Of a stretch of DNA of 32,992 nt, positions 16,771 through 23,890 are shown piece after piece. Each line of letters starts with the position of its first letter. Position 1 is the stretch's first letter. The DNA comes from Acidaminococcus sp. GTDB lineage: Bacteria > Bacillota > Negativicutes > Acidaminococcales > Acidaminococcaceae. Location of the stretch: positions 1 through 32,992 of the forward strand of contig DXYB01000023.1 in assembly GCA_019416065.1 (NCBI GenBank). Direction: 5' to 3'. The notes below the pieces were generated by a model. That model had not been told where the DNA came from, did no database searches, and saw only the letters and a list, made by a program, of their open reading frames with translations. Position numbers and translations under genes: made by a program.

Positions 16771-17453
16771 TGGGCTATGCACCGATTGAAACCATTCAGG
16801 AAGAAACCCGGCAATGGGAGTTTATCCAGGAGTTGCCGGAACGTATTGGCGGGTTTAAGAAAACTATTGTGGATAAATTGGATGGACAGATCCTGACAAT
16901 CTGTTCTTACGAAGATCCCGTCATACGAGCCCGTCTGGATATGATTTATACCAGCGAGACGTTTGATTATATCTTGGTGCATACAATGGGGTTGAACTCT
17001 TATCGAGATGTGCGGTTTATTTACAAAGAAAAGGATGTTTTTGCCCAAAAAGTTAAGGAATATCTCCCCAGTATTTTAAAAAATATGGAGAACCCTGCAG
17101 GTATTAACCTGGGAGAAATGGTGGAAGAGCATCATATTCTCACCTGGGCGTATGGGAATCAGTTACCGGAAAAAATCGGACCTTTTACGCTCTACATTAA
17201 GCCGGAGCGTTCTATTGAACATATCAATGGTTCCATTATTCTGATTGATTATACGGATTTTGCGCGGAAAGACCAGCTGGTTATTATGTATAACCGGCTG
17301 CGAAATCAGTTCTTTGGAGAAGTTAAGGTTAATCAGGTGTTTCATGCTTCCGTGGATTTTGACAGCCTTTCTCTAAAGGAATTAGAGCAAAAATTGAAAA
17401 AGAATTTAGAACCTACCCTGCAGCGAATCAGTGCCGCCGATCATACAATATAG
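16770..17453 (+). CDS. Uncharacterised protein with an internal duplication
   Basis: 227 aa, no family recognised, no signal peptide or membrane segment. The two halves look homologous. Residues 22-105 begin LPERIGGF and continue with DGQILTICSYED and RLDMIYTSETFDYILV. Residues 132-220 begin LPEKIGPF and continue with NGSIILIDYTDF and QLVIMYNRLRNQFFGEV. Each half would be a mixed alpha/beta unit of about 85 residues ending in a Leu/Lys-rich helix. The start ATG overlaps the thyX stop by one base, and the next gene starts 13 bases after the stop, so it is in the middle of a long operon. The function is unknown. Confidence 0.85.
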   Translation: MGYAPIETIQEETRQWEFIQELPERIGGFKKTIVDKLDGQILTICSYEDPVIRARLDMIYTSETFDYILVHTMGLNSYRDVRFIYKEKDVFAQKVKEYLPSILKNMENPAGINLGEMVEEHHILTWAYGNQLPEKIGPFTLYIKPERSIEHINGSIILIDYTDFARKDQLVIMYNRLRNQFFGEVKVNQVFHASVDFDSLSLKELEQKLKKNLEPTLQRISAADHTI

Positions 17454-17465
17454 AAAGGACAAGCC

Positions 17466-18320
17466 ATGACTAGGAAAATCATTGTGAATGCTGATGATTT
17501 TGGCAGACATGCGCTAATTAATCAAGCCGTGACAGAAGGGGTTCAAAAAGGAATCCTTCGTTCTGCGACTGTTATGGTAGGGGGAGCTGCTTTTTCGGAG
17601 GCGATGGAACTGGCCAAACGGGAGCCTCTTTTAGGTGTGGGAATTCATCTGACATTGGTGGACGGAAGGCCTGTGCTGCCCAAAGAAGCGATCCCCAGTT
17701 TGATAGATCCTTATACAGGGAGATTTTATTCAAACCATGCCGCTTTTGTAAAACATTTCCTGAAAGGAAATGTTCGTCTTGAAGACGTCAAACAGGAACT
17801 TACGGCTCAGATAGAAACCTTTCTGCATATAGGGCTTTTTCCTACCCACGCGGACAGTCACCAACATATGCACGTGCTGCCGGGTATCATTGATACGGTG
17901 ATCGCATTATGCAAGGAATATAAAATTCCAGCACTACGCATACCGGCTATCCCCGTGGATTTATGGGCCACGAGAAAAAATAATCTGGGCGAACAGATAG
18001 GGCGCGCCGGTCTGCATGTTTTGGCACAGCGGGCACGAAGGAAAGCGCATGCAGCTGGTATATTGACGACGGATTATTTTGGTGGCATTGTGGCAGGAGA
18101 AGCAGTGGATAAAAAGGCCTTGCGACTACTGCTGCTAACACTTAAAGAAGGTGTCACGGAACTTATGCTGCATCCTGGTACGGATAATAGAATTCTTATA
18201 CCTGCCACGGCCTGGCAGCATAATTTTGAAGCAGAACTGGAAGGAGTTATGGATCCTGGCAATCTACAAATCATGAAAGAACGAGACATCTTGCCCATCA
18301 ATTTTGCGCAATTGTGTTAA
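17466..18320 (+). CDS. YdjC/ChbG/HpnK-family carbohydrate deacetylase
   Basis: 284 aa. NADDFG near the N-terminus (about residues 9-14), GIHLTLVDGRP and THADSHQHMHVLPG are the metal-binding and catalytic motifs of the YdjC-like family. Characterised members deacetylate chito-oligosaccharides (ChbG) or the hopanoid intermediate (HpnK). The true substrate here is unknown. The start follows AAAGGA by six bases. It lies immediately before fruK (nine-base gap) in the same operon, so a sugar-related role is plausible, but I see nothing that fixes the substrate. Confidence 0.9.
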   Translation: MTRKIIVNADDFGRHALINQAVTEGVQKGILRSATVMVGGAAFSEAMELAKREPLLGVGIHLTLVDGRPVLPKEAIPSLIDPYTGRFYSNHAAFVKHFLKGNVRLEDVKQELTAQIETFLHIGLFPTHADSHQHMHVLPGIIDTVIALCKEYKIPALRIPAIPVDLWATRKNNLGEQIGRAGLHVLAQRARRKAHAAGILTTDYFGGIVAGEAVDKKALRLLLLTLKEGVTELMLHPGTDNRILIPATAWQHNFEAELEGVMDPGNLQIMKERDILPINFAQLC

Positions 18321-18329
18321 AGGAGAAGC

Positions 18330-19232
18330 ATGATGATTTATACACTGACCTGTAACCCATCTCTGGACTATGTAGTGACACTGGACACTTTTCAGACAGG
18401 TGCCATCAACCGTAGTGAAAAGGAGGCAATTTACCCTGGTGGCAAAGGAATCAACGTAGGTATTGTTTTGCATCGTTTAGGTGTAGAAACAGAAATTTTA
18501 GCCTTTGCTGCTGGAAATACCGGGAAATTGCTGGCGCTACTGCTGGATACGGAACACTGTCCTTACACTTTTTTTCCTGCGCAAGATGGTTTTACCCGGA
18601 TCAATGTAAAAATCCGCAGCGAAGAAGAAACTGCCATTAATGGGCAAGGGCCTGCTATTACTGCGACAGATTTGGAAAAACTGGAACTATTTACCCAAAA
18701 AATGCAGGCAGAGGATATGCTGGTGATTTCTGGTTCTACGCCCAGAGATTGCAGCGCTGATTTATATGGCAACCTTGTACAGCGCTTGGAAAGTCGTGGG
18801 ATATCCTGTGTAGTGGATGCAACGGGAAGTGCGTTGCTTCATGCGCTACCTTTCCATCCCTTTTTGATCAAGCCCAACCTGGAAGAAATGGAAGAGGTGT
18901 TGGGGCATTCTTGTATTGGCCGGGAGAGTATCTTTAAAGGGGCAAAACAATTGCAGGAAAAAGGGGCACGTAATGTTTTAGTCAGCCTGGGGGAAAATGG
19001 CGCCTTGCTGCTGGATGAACAAGGCAAGAGACATGCACACCTGGCTCCTGAAGGAGAAATGATCAATTCCGTGGGCGCAGGCGATAGCATGATAGCAGGA
19101 TTTTTGGCGGGATATCTGCCACACCACGATTATGATGAAGCGCTCCATTTGGGAATTTGTGCTGGCAGTGCAACAGCGTTTACCATGCATTTGGCGGAAA
19201 AAGAGGCAATTTTGAAACTGGCAAAGGGGTAA
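18330..19232 (+). CDS. fruK: 1-phosphofructokinase
   Basis: Phosphorylates fructose 1-phosphate, the product of the PTS permease encoded next, to fructose 1,6-bisphosphate. PfkB-family kinase of 300 aa. MIYTLTCNPSLDYVV, YPGGKGINVGIVLHRLG, LIKPNLEEMEEVLG and the C-terminal anion-hole motif NSVGAGDSMIAGFLAGY with the catalytic aspartate are present. The start has two consecutive ATG codons after GGAGAAGC, and the second (18333) is equally possible. Three bases separate its stop from fruA. Tagatose 6-phosphate kinase is the alternative; the fruA neighbour decides for fruK. No FruR-type regulator is adjacent. Confidence 0.93.
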   Translation: MMIYTLTCNPSLDYVVTLDTFQTGAINRSEKEAIYPGGKGINVGIVLHRLGVETEILAFAAGNTGKLLALLLDTEHCPYTFFPAQDGFTRINVKIRSEEETAINGQGPAITATDLEKLELFTQKMQAEDMLVISGSTPRDCSADLYGNLVQRLESRGISCVVDATGSALLHALPFHPFLIKPNLEEMEEVLGHSCIGRESIFKGAKQLQEKGARNVLVSLGENGALLLDEQGKRHAHLAPEGEMINSVGAGDSMIAGFLAGYLPHHDYDEALHLGICAGSATAFTMHLAEKEAILKLAKG

Positions 19233-19235
19233 ATC

Positions 19236-21134
19236 ATGCATATTACAGATCTTTTGAAACGGGAGAGTGTCGCGCTGAATGGATCTGCCAGCTCCAAAAA
19301 AGAAGTGCTGGAAAAACTGGTGGCTTTGATGGAAAAACAGGGCAACCTGGCAGATCCAGCAGAATACCAACAAAAAGTATTTGCTCGAGAAACAGAAGGC
19401 AGTACCGGGGTAGGGGAAGGGGTTGCCATTCCTCATGCCAAAACGGCTGCGGTGACTAAGCCTGGACTAGCGTTTATGCGTTGCCCTGAAGGAGTGGATT
19501 TTGACAGCTTAGATGGGCTACCTGCCAAGCTATTCTTTTTGATTGCAGCGCCCGATACCAAGGACAATATTCACCTGGATGTACTAAGTCGTTTGTCCAC
19601 ACTATTAATGGAACCTGATTTTGTGGAGGACTTGCTGGATGTAAAAGATGTCAATGCCCTCTTTGCCCTTATTTCGCAAAAAGAAAAGGAAAAATATCCG
19701 GAAGAAGCAGAGCAGGAAGTCATCCCTCCTTCGTCAGAACACTACCAGGTCCTTGCAGTGACAGCCTGCCCTACAGGGATTGCTCATACCTACATGGCTG
19801 CGGAAAGCCTGTTGCAACATGCACAAAAAAGAGGCATCTCTATTAAAGTTGAGACCAATGGGCAAAGCGGAGTAAAAAATGTCCTGACACAGGAGGAAAT
19901 TGCTAATGCCCAGGGTATCATTGTAGCGGCGGATAAACATGTTCCCATGGATCGTTTTAAAGGACGTCCCGTGGTGATTCGTAAAGTCGCTGATGGCATT
20001 AACAAAGCGGACGAATTGCTGGATGAAGCTCTTTCGGGTAAAGCCCCTTTGTATGAGGGAGAAGGAGCAGCGCCTACCGAAACAGAAAGCAAAGAAGAAA
20101 GCGGCGTCCGGAAAATTTATAAGCATCTGATGAATGGAGTGTCCCATATGCTGCCCTTTGTAATTGGCGGTGGGATATTGATTGCCCTTGCTTTTTTGAG
20201 CGATATGGGCGCAGCGGGAACTGCACAATTCGGAAGTAGTACGCCAACCGCCGCTTTTTTGAAAAACGTGGGGGGCGTGGCCTTCAGCTTTATGATGCCG
20301 ATTCTGGCCGGATTTATCGCCATGAGTATTGCGGATCGTCCGGGTCTTTTGGTTGGCTTTGTGGCCGGTGCTATGGCCTCTAGCGGGGGCAGTGGGTTCT
20401 TTGGCGCCTTAGTGGGAGGATTTGCAGCCGGGTATGTGATTCTCTTTTTGAAAAAAGCACTCGGTTTTTTACCAGATTCCCTGGAAAATTTGAAGCCTAT
20501 TTTACTCTATCCTGTGTTTGGCCTTGCTGTCATGGGGATTTTAATGCTTGTGATCATTAATCCTATGATGGGCGCTGTCAATCAATGGGTTAATGGTAGC
20601 TTAAATGCCATGAGTGGCAGTAGTAGAATCGTCATGGGACTTGTGCTAGGCGGTATGATGTCCATTGATTTTGGCGGGCCGCTCAATAAAGCTGCCTATG
20701 TTTTTGGAACAGCTTCCCTTGCGGGTCCCGATGGGAACGCCATTTCTTCCCCTTTTATGGCGGCTGTGATGGTGGGAGGCATGGTGCCGCCGCTTGCCAT
20801 TGCGTTCAGTTGCTTATTGTTCCCTAGAAAATTTACAGCAACGCAGCGTAGTTCTGCTCTTACCAATTTTATTATGGGGCTGTCTTTTATTACGGAAGGT
20901 GCAATTCCTTTTGCAGCGGAGGATCCTTCCCATGTGATTCCGTCCTGTGCTATTGGGGCGGCCGTGGCAGGCGGTCTCTCTATGGCTTTTCATTGCAGTG
21001 TTCCTGCGCCCCACGGTGGTATTTTCGTCTTTGGGGTTGCCCAGCATGCCTCCCTTTATCTGATGTCTCTTCTTGTGGGAAGCTTTGTGGGGGCACTTCT
21101 CCTAGGCGTTACTAAAAAGACAGTGGCGGAATGA
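19236..21134 (+). CDS. fruA: Fructose-specific PTS permease, IIABC
   Basis: Imports and phosphorylates fructose (632 aa). The IIA domain (about 1-145) carries the phosphorylated histidine His67 in GVAIPHAKT. After a Glu-rich linker the IIB domain has Cys178 in AVTACPTGIAHTYMAAE. The IIC domain (about 290-630) is the membrane channel with multiple spans, starting near KHLMNGVSHMLPFVIGGG and including SIDFGGPLNKAA and FITEGAIPFAAEDP. It has no HPr-like domain, so it depends on general EI and HPr encoded elsewhere. A terminator follows, making this the last gene of the operon that begins at 10292. Confidence 0.96.
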   Translation: MHITDLLKRESVALNGSASSKKEVLEKLVALMEKQGNLADPAEYQQKVFARETEGSTGVGEGVAIPHAKTAAVTKPGLAFMRCPEGVDFDSLDGLPAKLFFLIAAPDTKDNIHLDVLSRLSTLLMEPDFVEDLLDVKDVNALFALISQKEKEKYPEEAEQEVIPPSSEHYQVLAVTACPTGIAHTYMAAESLLQHAQKRGISIKVETNGQSGVKNVLTQEEIANAQGIIVAADKHVPMDRFKGRPVVIRKVADGINKADELLDEALSGKAPLYEGEGAAPTETESKEESGVRKIYKHLMNGVSHMLPFVIGGGILIALAFLSDMGAAGTAQFGSSTPTAAFLKNVGGVAFSFMMPILAGFIAMSIADRPGLLVGFVAGAMASSGGSGFFGALVGGFAAGYVILFLKKALGFLPDSLENLKPILLYPVFGLAVMGILMLVIINPMMGAVNQWVNGSLNAMSGSSRIVMGLVLGGMMSIDFGGPLNKAAYVFGTASLAGPDGNAISSPFMAAVMVGGMVPPLAIAFSCLLFPRKFTATQRSSALTNFIMGLSFITEGAIPFAAEDPSHVIPSCAIGAAVAGGLSMAFHCSVPAPHGGIFVFGVAQHASLYLMSLLVGSFVGALLLGVTKKTVAE

Positions 21135-21160
21135 AAGTTACTATCCGGCAATTATACAAG

Positions 21161-21196
21161 CAGCCCCAGGAAGCAATGTCTTCTCGGGGCTGTTTT
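21161..21196 (+). terminator. Terminator after fruA
   Basis: CAGCCCCAGGAAG (21161-21173) pairs with CTTCTCGGGGCTG (21180-21192), 12 of 13 positions counting one wobble, around caatgt. TTTT follows. The hairpin separates fruA from the convergent radical SAM gene. Confidence 0.85.
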
Positions 21197-21217
21197 CACT
21201 GATCTTTTATTATGGAC

Positions 21218-21814
21218 TTAACTGAATTTCCGGACCCGCAACGTGATGCCACAGCGTTCGGCTACCTTTTGGCTCTGTGCAATCTGTTCCGGGGACAATA
21301 CATCTACGACGGTCATCCGGGTGTCGGGAATCGCTTTTTTGCACTCCTTAGCAAAGTCCAACATAGCCTTGTAGGCCCCTTTTTTCTGGGGTTGCGTGAC
21401 TTTGTTATAGTCCTCTTCATCTGGAGCGTTTAAGCTAATAGACACAGCATCCACCACCTTGGCAAGTTCTGGAACGATATCCCGGCCATTTTCCAGATTT
21501 CCCAGGCCATTGGTATTAACGCGGATCTTTAAACCTGTCTTTTCTTTTACATAGCGGGCGGTTTTTTCCAGAAGGGGGAGTGCGCAGGTGGGTTCTCCAT
21601 AACCACAGAAGACGAGCTCACGGTAGCCAGTGAAATCAAAGGCATCCACAGCCTGTTTTACCGCTTCCCAGGTAGGATTTTCTTTATTCCAGAGCGTAGG
21701 GGCATCGCCAAGTCCTTCATGTTGAAAGCGGACACAGAATGTGCAGCGGCAATTGCATAGATTGGTGATGTTTGCATACACACCATCTTTATACGTATAG
21801 AGAATTTGTGCCAT
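21218..21814 (-). CDS. Small radical SAM protein
   Basis: 198 aa. NLCNCRCTFCVR carries the CxxxCxxC motif that binds the [4Fe-4S] cluster and S-adenosylmethionine. CGYGEPT is the glycine-rich SAM-binding segment, and KIRVNTNGLGNLENGRDI and VDAVSISLNAPD complete a short TIM-barrel core. From memory it belongs to the small TatD-associated/TIGR04100-like radical SAM group, of unknown reaction. The ATG at 21814 lies 11 bases after GGAGG. The frame continues to a TTG at 21832, but that overlaps the ribosome site. It overlaps the 3' end of the membrane gene upstream by 26 bases, so the two form a coupled pair. Confidence 0.88.
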   Translation of the reverse strand: MAQILYTYKDGVYANITNLCNCRCTFCVRFQHEGLGDAPTLWNKENPTWEAVKQAVDAFDFTGYRELVFCGYGEPTCALPLLEKTARYVKEKTGLKIRVNTNGLGNLENGRDIVPELAKVVDAVSISLNAPDEEDYNKVTQPQKKGAYKAMLDFAKECKKAIPDTRMTVVDVLSPEQIAQSQKVAERCGITLRVRKFS

Positions 21815-22343
21815 GATGATTTTGTCCTCCAAAAATACATAGTCTAGCTTTGAAATCCTGCTTGTCTAAAAGCCTCGCCAGAAGGAAATACAAAAGTAAG
21901 CTGCCTAAAGATTGGATGCAGTTACCCAGTAGAGAAGAAATAACGGCGGTTTGCGTGCCAAATAGCCATTGCTCCGCTAGAAAATAACCTACAAGATCAA
22001 TTAACCAGCTGACAAAGGGGGCCAGTTTATTCCGTTTTGTAAGCAGTATTGGTGCTTTGGCTGTAAAAGGCAGCGTCATTAGTGCCTTGATAAGAAGCGT
22101 TGCAGGCGCCCACATAGGAGCCGTCAGAATGTCTGCCAGACTGCCACCGATGGCTGCCGCAAATAGCGCATAAGGCTGTGGGAGCAGGGACGCTGCAATA
22201 TAAATTAATCCATCTCCAAAATGTATATAGCCACCATTTAATCCCACGGGGATATGGCAGATATATGCCGTAAATAGCGTGATCAGCGCGGCGAAAAGAC
22301 CTGTCATCACGAGTAATTTTAATTTTTCTTCCCTGTTCTGCAT
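21789..22343 (-). CDS. ECF-transporter S-component-like membrane protein (TIGR04002-like)
   Basis: 184 aa with five or six predicted membrane spans. The start is basic and then hydrophobic, as in S components. IPVGLNGGYIHFGDGLIYI and GGSLADILTAPMWAPATLLIK are typical of the BioY/HmpT-like fold of substrate-binding ECF proteins. From memory it matches the TIGR04002 family, which tends to sit beside a small radical SAM gene, as here. No ECF ATPase or T component is in the window, so it would have to share a module encoded elsewhere. The start follows AGGGGGATATTCCT. The substrate is unknown. Confidence 0.82.
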   Translation of the reverse strand: MQNREEKLKLLVMTGLFAALITLFTAYICHIPVGLNGGYIHFGDGLIYIAASLLPQPYALFAAAIGGSLADILTAPMWAPATLLIKALMTLPFTAKAPILLTKRNKLAPFVSWLIDLVGYFLAEQWLFGTQTAVISSLLGNCIQSLGSLLLYFLLARLLDKQDFKARLCIFGGQNHHGTNSLYV

Positions 22344-22417
22344 AGGAATATCCCCCTTTTTATTACAAATCTTAAGTCACGCGTAGTATAGTAAATTGGA
22401 TTCTGTTCCATTTGACT

Positions 22418-22490
22418 ATGCACAGTTATACCATAGAAAATATACCTTGAAAAGGAACAGTTCAAGAAATTTTGAGGAAAAACTGTGCAT
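22418..22490. repeat. Nested inverted repeat upstream of the tRNA operon
   Basis: ATGCACAGTT (22418-22427) and AACTGTGCAT (22481-22490) are a perfect 10-base inverted pair. Within the 53 bases between them CTTGAA (22446-22451) and TTCAAG (22461-22466) form a second perfect pair with a nine-base loop. The element lies between the membrane-protein gene and the tRNA promoter. It could be a structured RNA or a regulator site; nothing identifies it. Confidence 0.5.
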
Positions 22491-22515
22491 GGCAAAAAAG
22501 ATTTATAGTTTTAAC

Positions 22516-22545
22516 TTGACAGATGCGGGGGAATTATCGTATACT
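22516..22545 (+). promoter_or_regulatory. Promoter of the tRNA operon
   Basis: Consensus -35 TTGACA (22516-22521), an 18-base spacer and -10 TATACT (22540-22545). A start near 22552 leaves a leader of about 27 bases before tRNA-Asp. A G-rich spacer precedes the -10. Confidence 0.8.
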
Positions 22546-22578
22546 AATGAAGCCGGTATCGAAAGATACAAAGGCGAT

Positions 22579-22656
22579 GGCCCAGTAGTTCAGTTGGTTT
22601 AGAATGCCGCCCTGTCACGGCGGAGATCGTCGGTTCAAGTCCGTCCTGGGTCGCCA
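22579..22656 (+). tRNA. tRNA-Asp (anticodon GTC)
   Basis: Acceptor GGCCCAG pairs with CTGGGTC (one wobble). The anticodon stem CCGCC/GGCGG holds the loop ctgtcac with GTC at 22614-22616. A TTCAAGT T-loop and an encoded CCA end at 22654-22656 are present. Confidence 0.96.
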
Positions 22657-22658
22657 AT

Positions 22659-22733
22659 GCGGAAGTAGCTCAGTGGTAGAGCATCACCTTGCCAAGGTGG
22701 GGGTCGCGAGTTCGAATCTCGTTTTCCGCTCCA
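22659..22733 (+). tRNA. tRNA-Gly (anticodon GCC)
   Basis: Acceptor GCGGAAG pairs with TTTCCGC (one wobble). Anticodon stem CACCT/AGGTG with GCC at 22691-22693. T-loop TTCGAAT and encoded CCA. Two bases separate it from tRNA-Asp. Confidence 0.96.
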
Positions 22734-22742
22734 TATTTTTTT

Positions 22743-22816
22743 AGGAGTATAGTTCAATGGTAGAGCAACGGTCTCCAAAACCGTCGATCTGGGTTCGAAT
22801 CCTAGTACTCCTGCCA
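22743..22816 (+). tRNA. tRNA-Trp (anticodon CCA)
   Basis: Acceptor AGGAGTA pairs perfectly with TACTCCT. Anticodon stem ACGGT/ACCGT with CCA at 22775-22777. T-loop TTCGAAT and encoded CCA end. Last tRNA of the operon. Confidence 0.96.
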
Positions 22817-22827
22817 AATGATTTTAC

Positions 22828-22912
22828 GAAACTTGATGGTATAAGAAAATACCAGAAACGGTTTAAAATCCGGTTTCTGGTATTCTTAGCATTGTCAAGT
22901 TTCTTTTTATAT
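22828..22912 (+). terminator. Large two-part terminator after the tRNA operon
   Basis: Outer arms GAAACTTGA (22828-22836) and TCAAGTTTC (22895-22903) pair perfectly. Inside them AATACCAGAAAC (22848-22859) pairs perfectly with GTTTCTGGTATT (22873-22884). TTTTTAT follows. The proC -35 lies within the outer right arm. Confidence 0.8.
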
Positions 22913-22920
22913 TGTATGAT
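22892..22920 (+). promoter_or_regulatory. Promoter of proC
   Basis: -35 TTGTCA (22892-22897), a 17-base spacer and -10 TATGAT (22915-22920). It overlaps the distal arm of the tRNA terminator. The leader to the proC ATG is about 78 bases with no feature I recognise. Confidence 0.55.
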
Positions 22921-23004
22921 TTTAATGCAGCGGTTTAAAGAGACGAGGGTACTTTTTGGTAGGCCATTGGTTTTACAGGTAACTGGATAGAAAAGGATAG
23001 GACT

Positions 23005-23796
23005 ATGGAAAAATTAGGCTTTATTGGGATGGGAAATATGGCGCAGGCACTTTGTACTGGATTTATTCAGTCTGGCAAAATTGACGGTAATCATGTCTAT
23101 GCCTATGCCCCCCATCAAGATAAACTCAAGAAGAATGCAGGAAAAATTGGTTTTACGCCGGTTTCTTCCGTAATTGACTTGGTCAACACGGTGGATACTG
23201 TTATCATGGCGTGCAAGCCTTACCAGATTGAGGGAGTATTAGGCGAAATCAAAACGCTCTTGCAAGGCAAGGCTTTAGTATCCATTGCAGCCGGTTGGCC
23301 TTATGCCCGTTACCGGATGGCACTGGATACGTGTGCCGAGACTGTGCGGATTCAGTTTGTGATGCCCAATACACCGGCTATGGTGGGGGAGGGCGTGCTG
23401 CTATTTGAAGAAGAGAACTCACTAAAGCCGCAGGAACGACAGCAGCTTATGGAACTCTTTGCCTCAACGGGACTTGTGCAGGAAATCCCTTCTGCACTTA
23501 TGGGGATTGCCGGAACGCTCACAGGGTGCGGCCCTGCCTTTGTAGACCTTATGATTGAAGCTTTTGGTGATGCAGGAGTAAAATACGGGCTAAAACGAGA
23601 CGAAGCCTATGCCTTAATTTCCCAGATGATCCTGGGAAGTGCCAAATTGCAGCTACAGACGGGGACGCATCCTGGGGTACTGAAAGATGCCGTCTGCTCT
23701 CCGGGCGGGACGACTATCCGTGGCGTCACGTCCTTAGAAGAATATGGGTTCCGTAATGCTTGCGTTAAAGCTGTAGAGGCAGTGATGGAAGAATGA
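23005..23796 (+). CDS. proC: Pyrroline-5-carboxylate reductase
   Basis: Reduces pyrroline-5-carboxylate to proline with NAD(P)H, the last step of proline synthesis. It is 263 aa. The N-terminal Rossmann motif GFIGMGNMAQAL, VIMACKPYQI, RIQFVMPNTPAMVGEG, GCGPAFVDLMIEA and the C-terminal signature SPGGTTIRGVTSLEEYG identify it clearly. The start follows AAAGGATAGG. It is a single-gene unit between its own promoter and the bidirectional terminator. proA and proB are not in the window. Confidence 0.97.
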   Translation: MEKLGFIGMGNMAQALCTGFIQSGKIDGNHVYAYAPHQDKLKKNAGKIGFTPVSSVIDLVNTVDTVIMACKPYQIEGVLGEIKTLLQGKALVSIAAGWPYARYRMALDTCAETVRIQFVMPNTPAMVGEGVLLFEEENSLKPQERQQLMELFASTGLVQEIPSALMGIAGTLTGCGPAFVDLMIEAFGDAGVKYGLKRDEAYALISQMILGSAKLQLQTGTHPGVLKDAVCSPGGTTIRGVTSLEEYGFRNACVKAVEAVMEE

Positions 23797-23837
23797 AATT
23801 ATCATTTATTTAGGGCTGCGAAGATAATAAGAACCTA

Positions 23838-23890
23838 AAAAATCTCCTTCTACTCATGTACGTATACTTCATGAGTAGAAGGAGATTTTT
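23838..23890. terminator. Bidirectional terminator between proC and the phosphoesterase gene
   Basis: A perfect 21-bp stem: arms 23838-23858 and 23870-23890, loop 23859-23869. A run of A on the left and of T on the right lets it work on both strands. The right arm overlaps the stop codon of the minus-strand gene by two bases. Confidence 0.9.

Noticed and set aside
22396..22602. A 68-codon open frame running into tRNA-Asp
   Set aside because: It covers the tRNA promoter and ends within the tRNA, and no good ribosome site precedes it.
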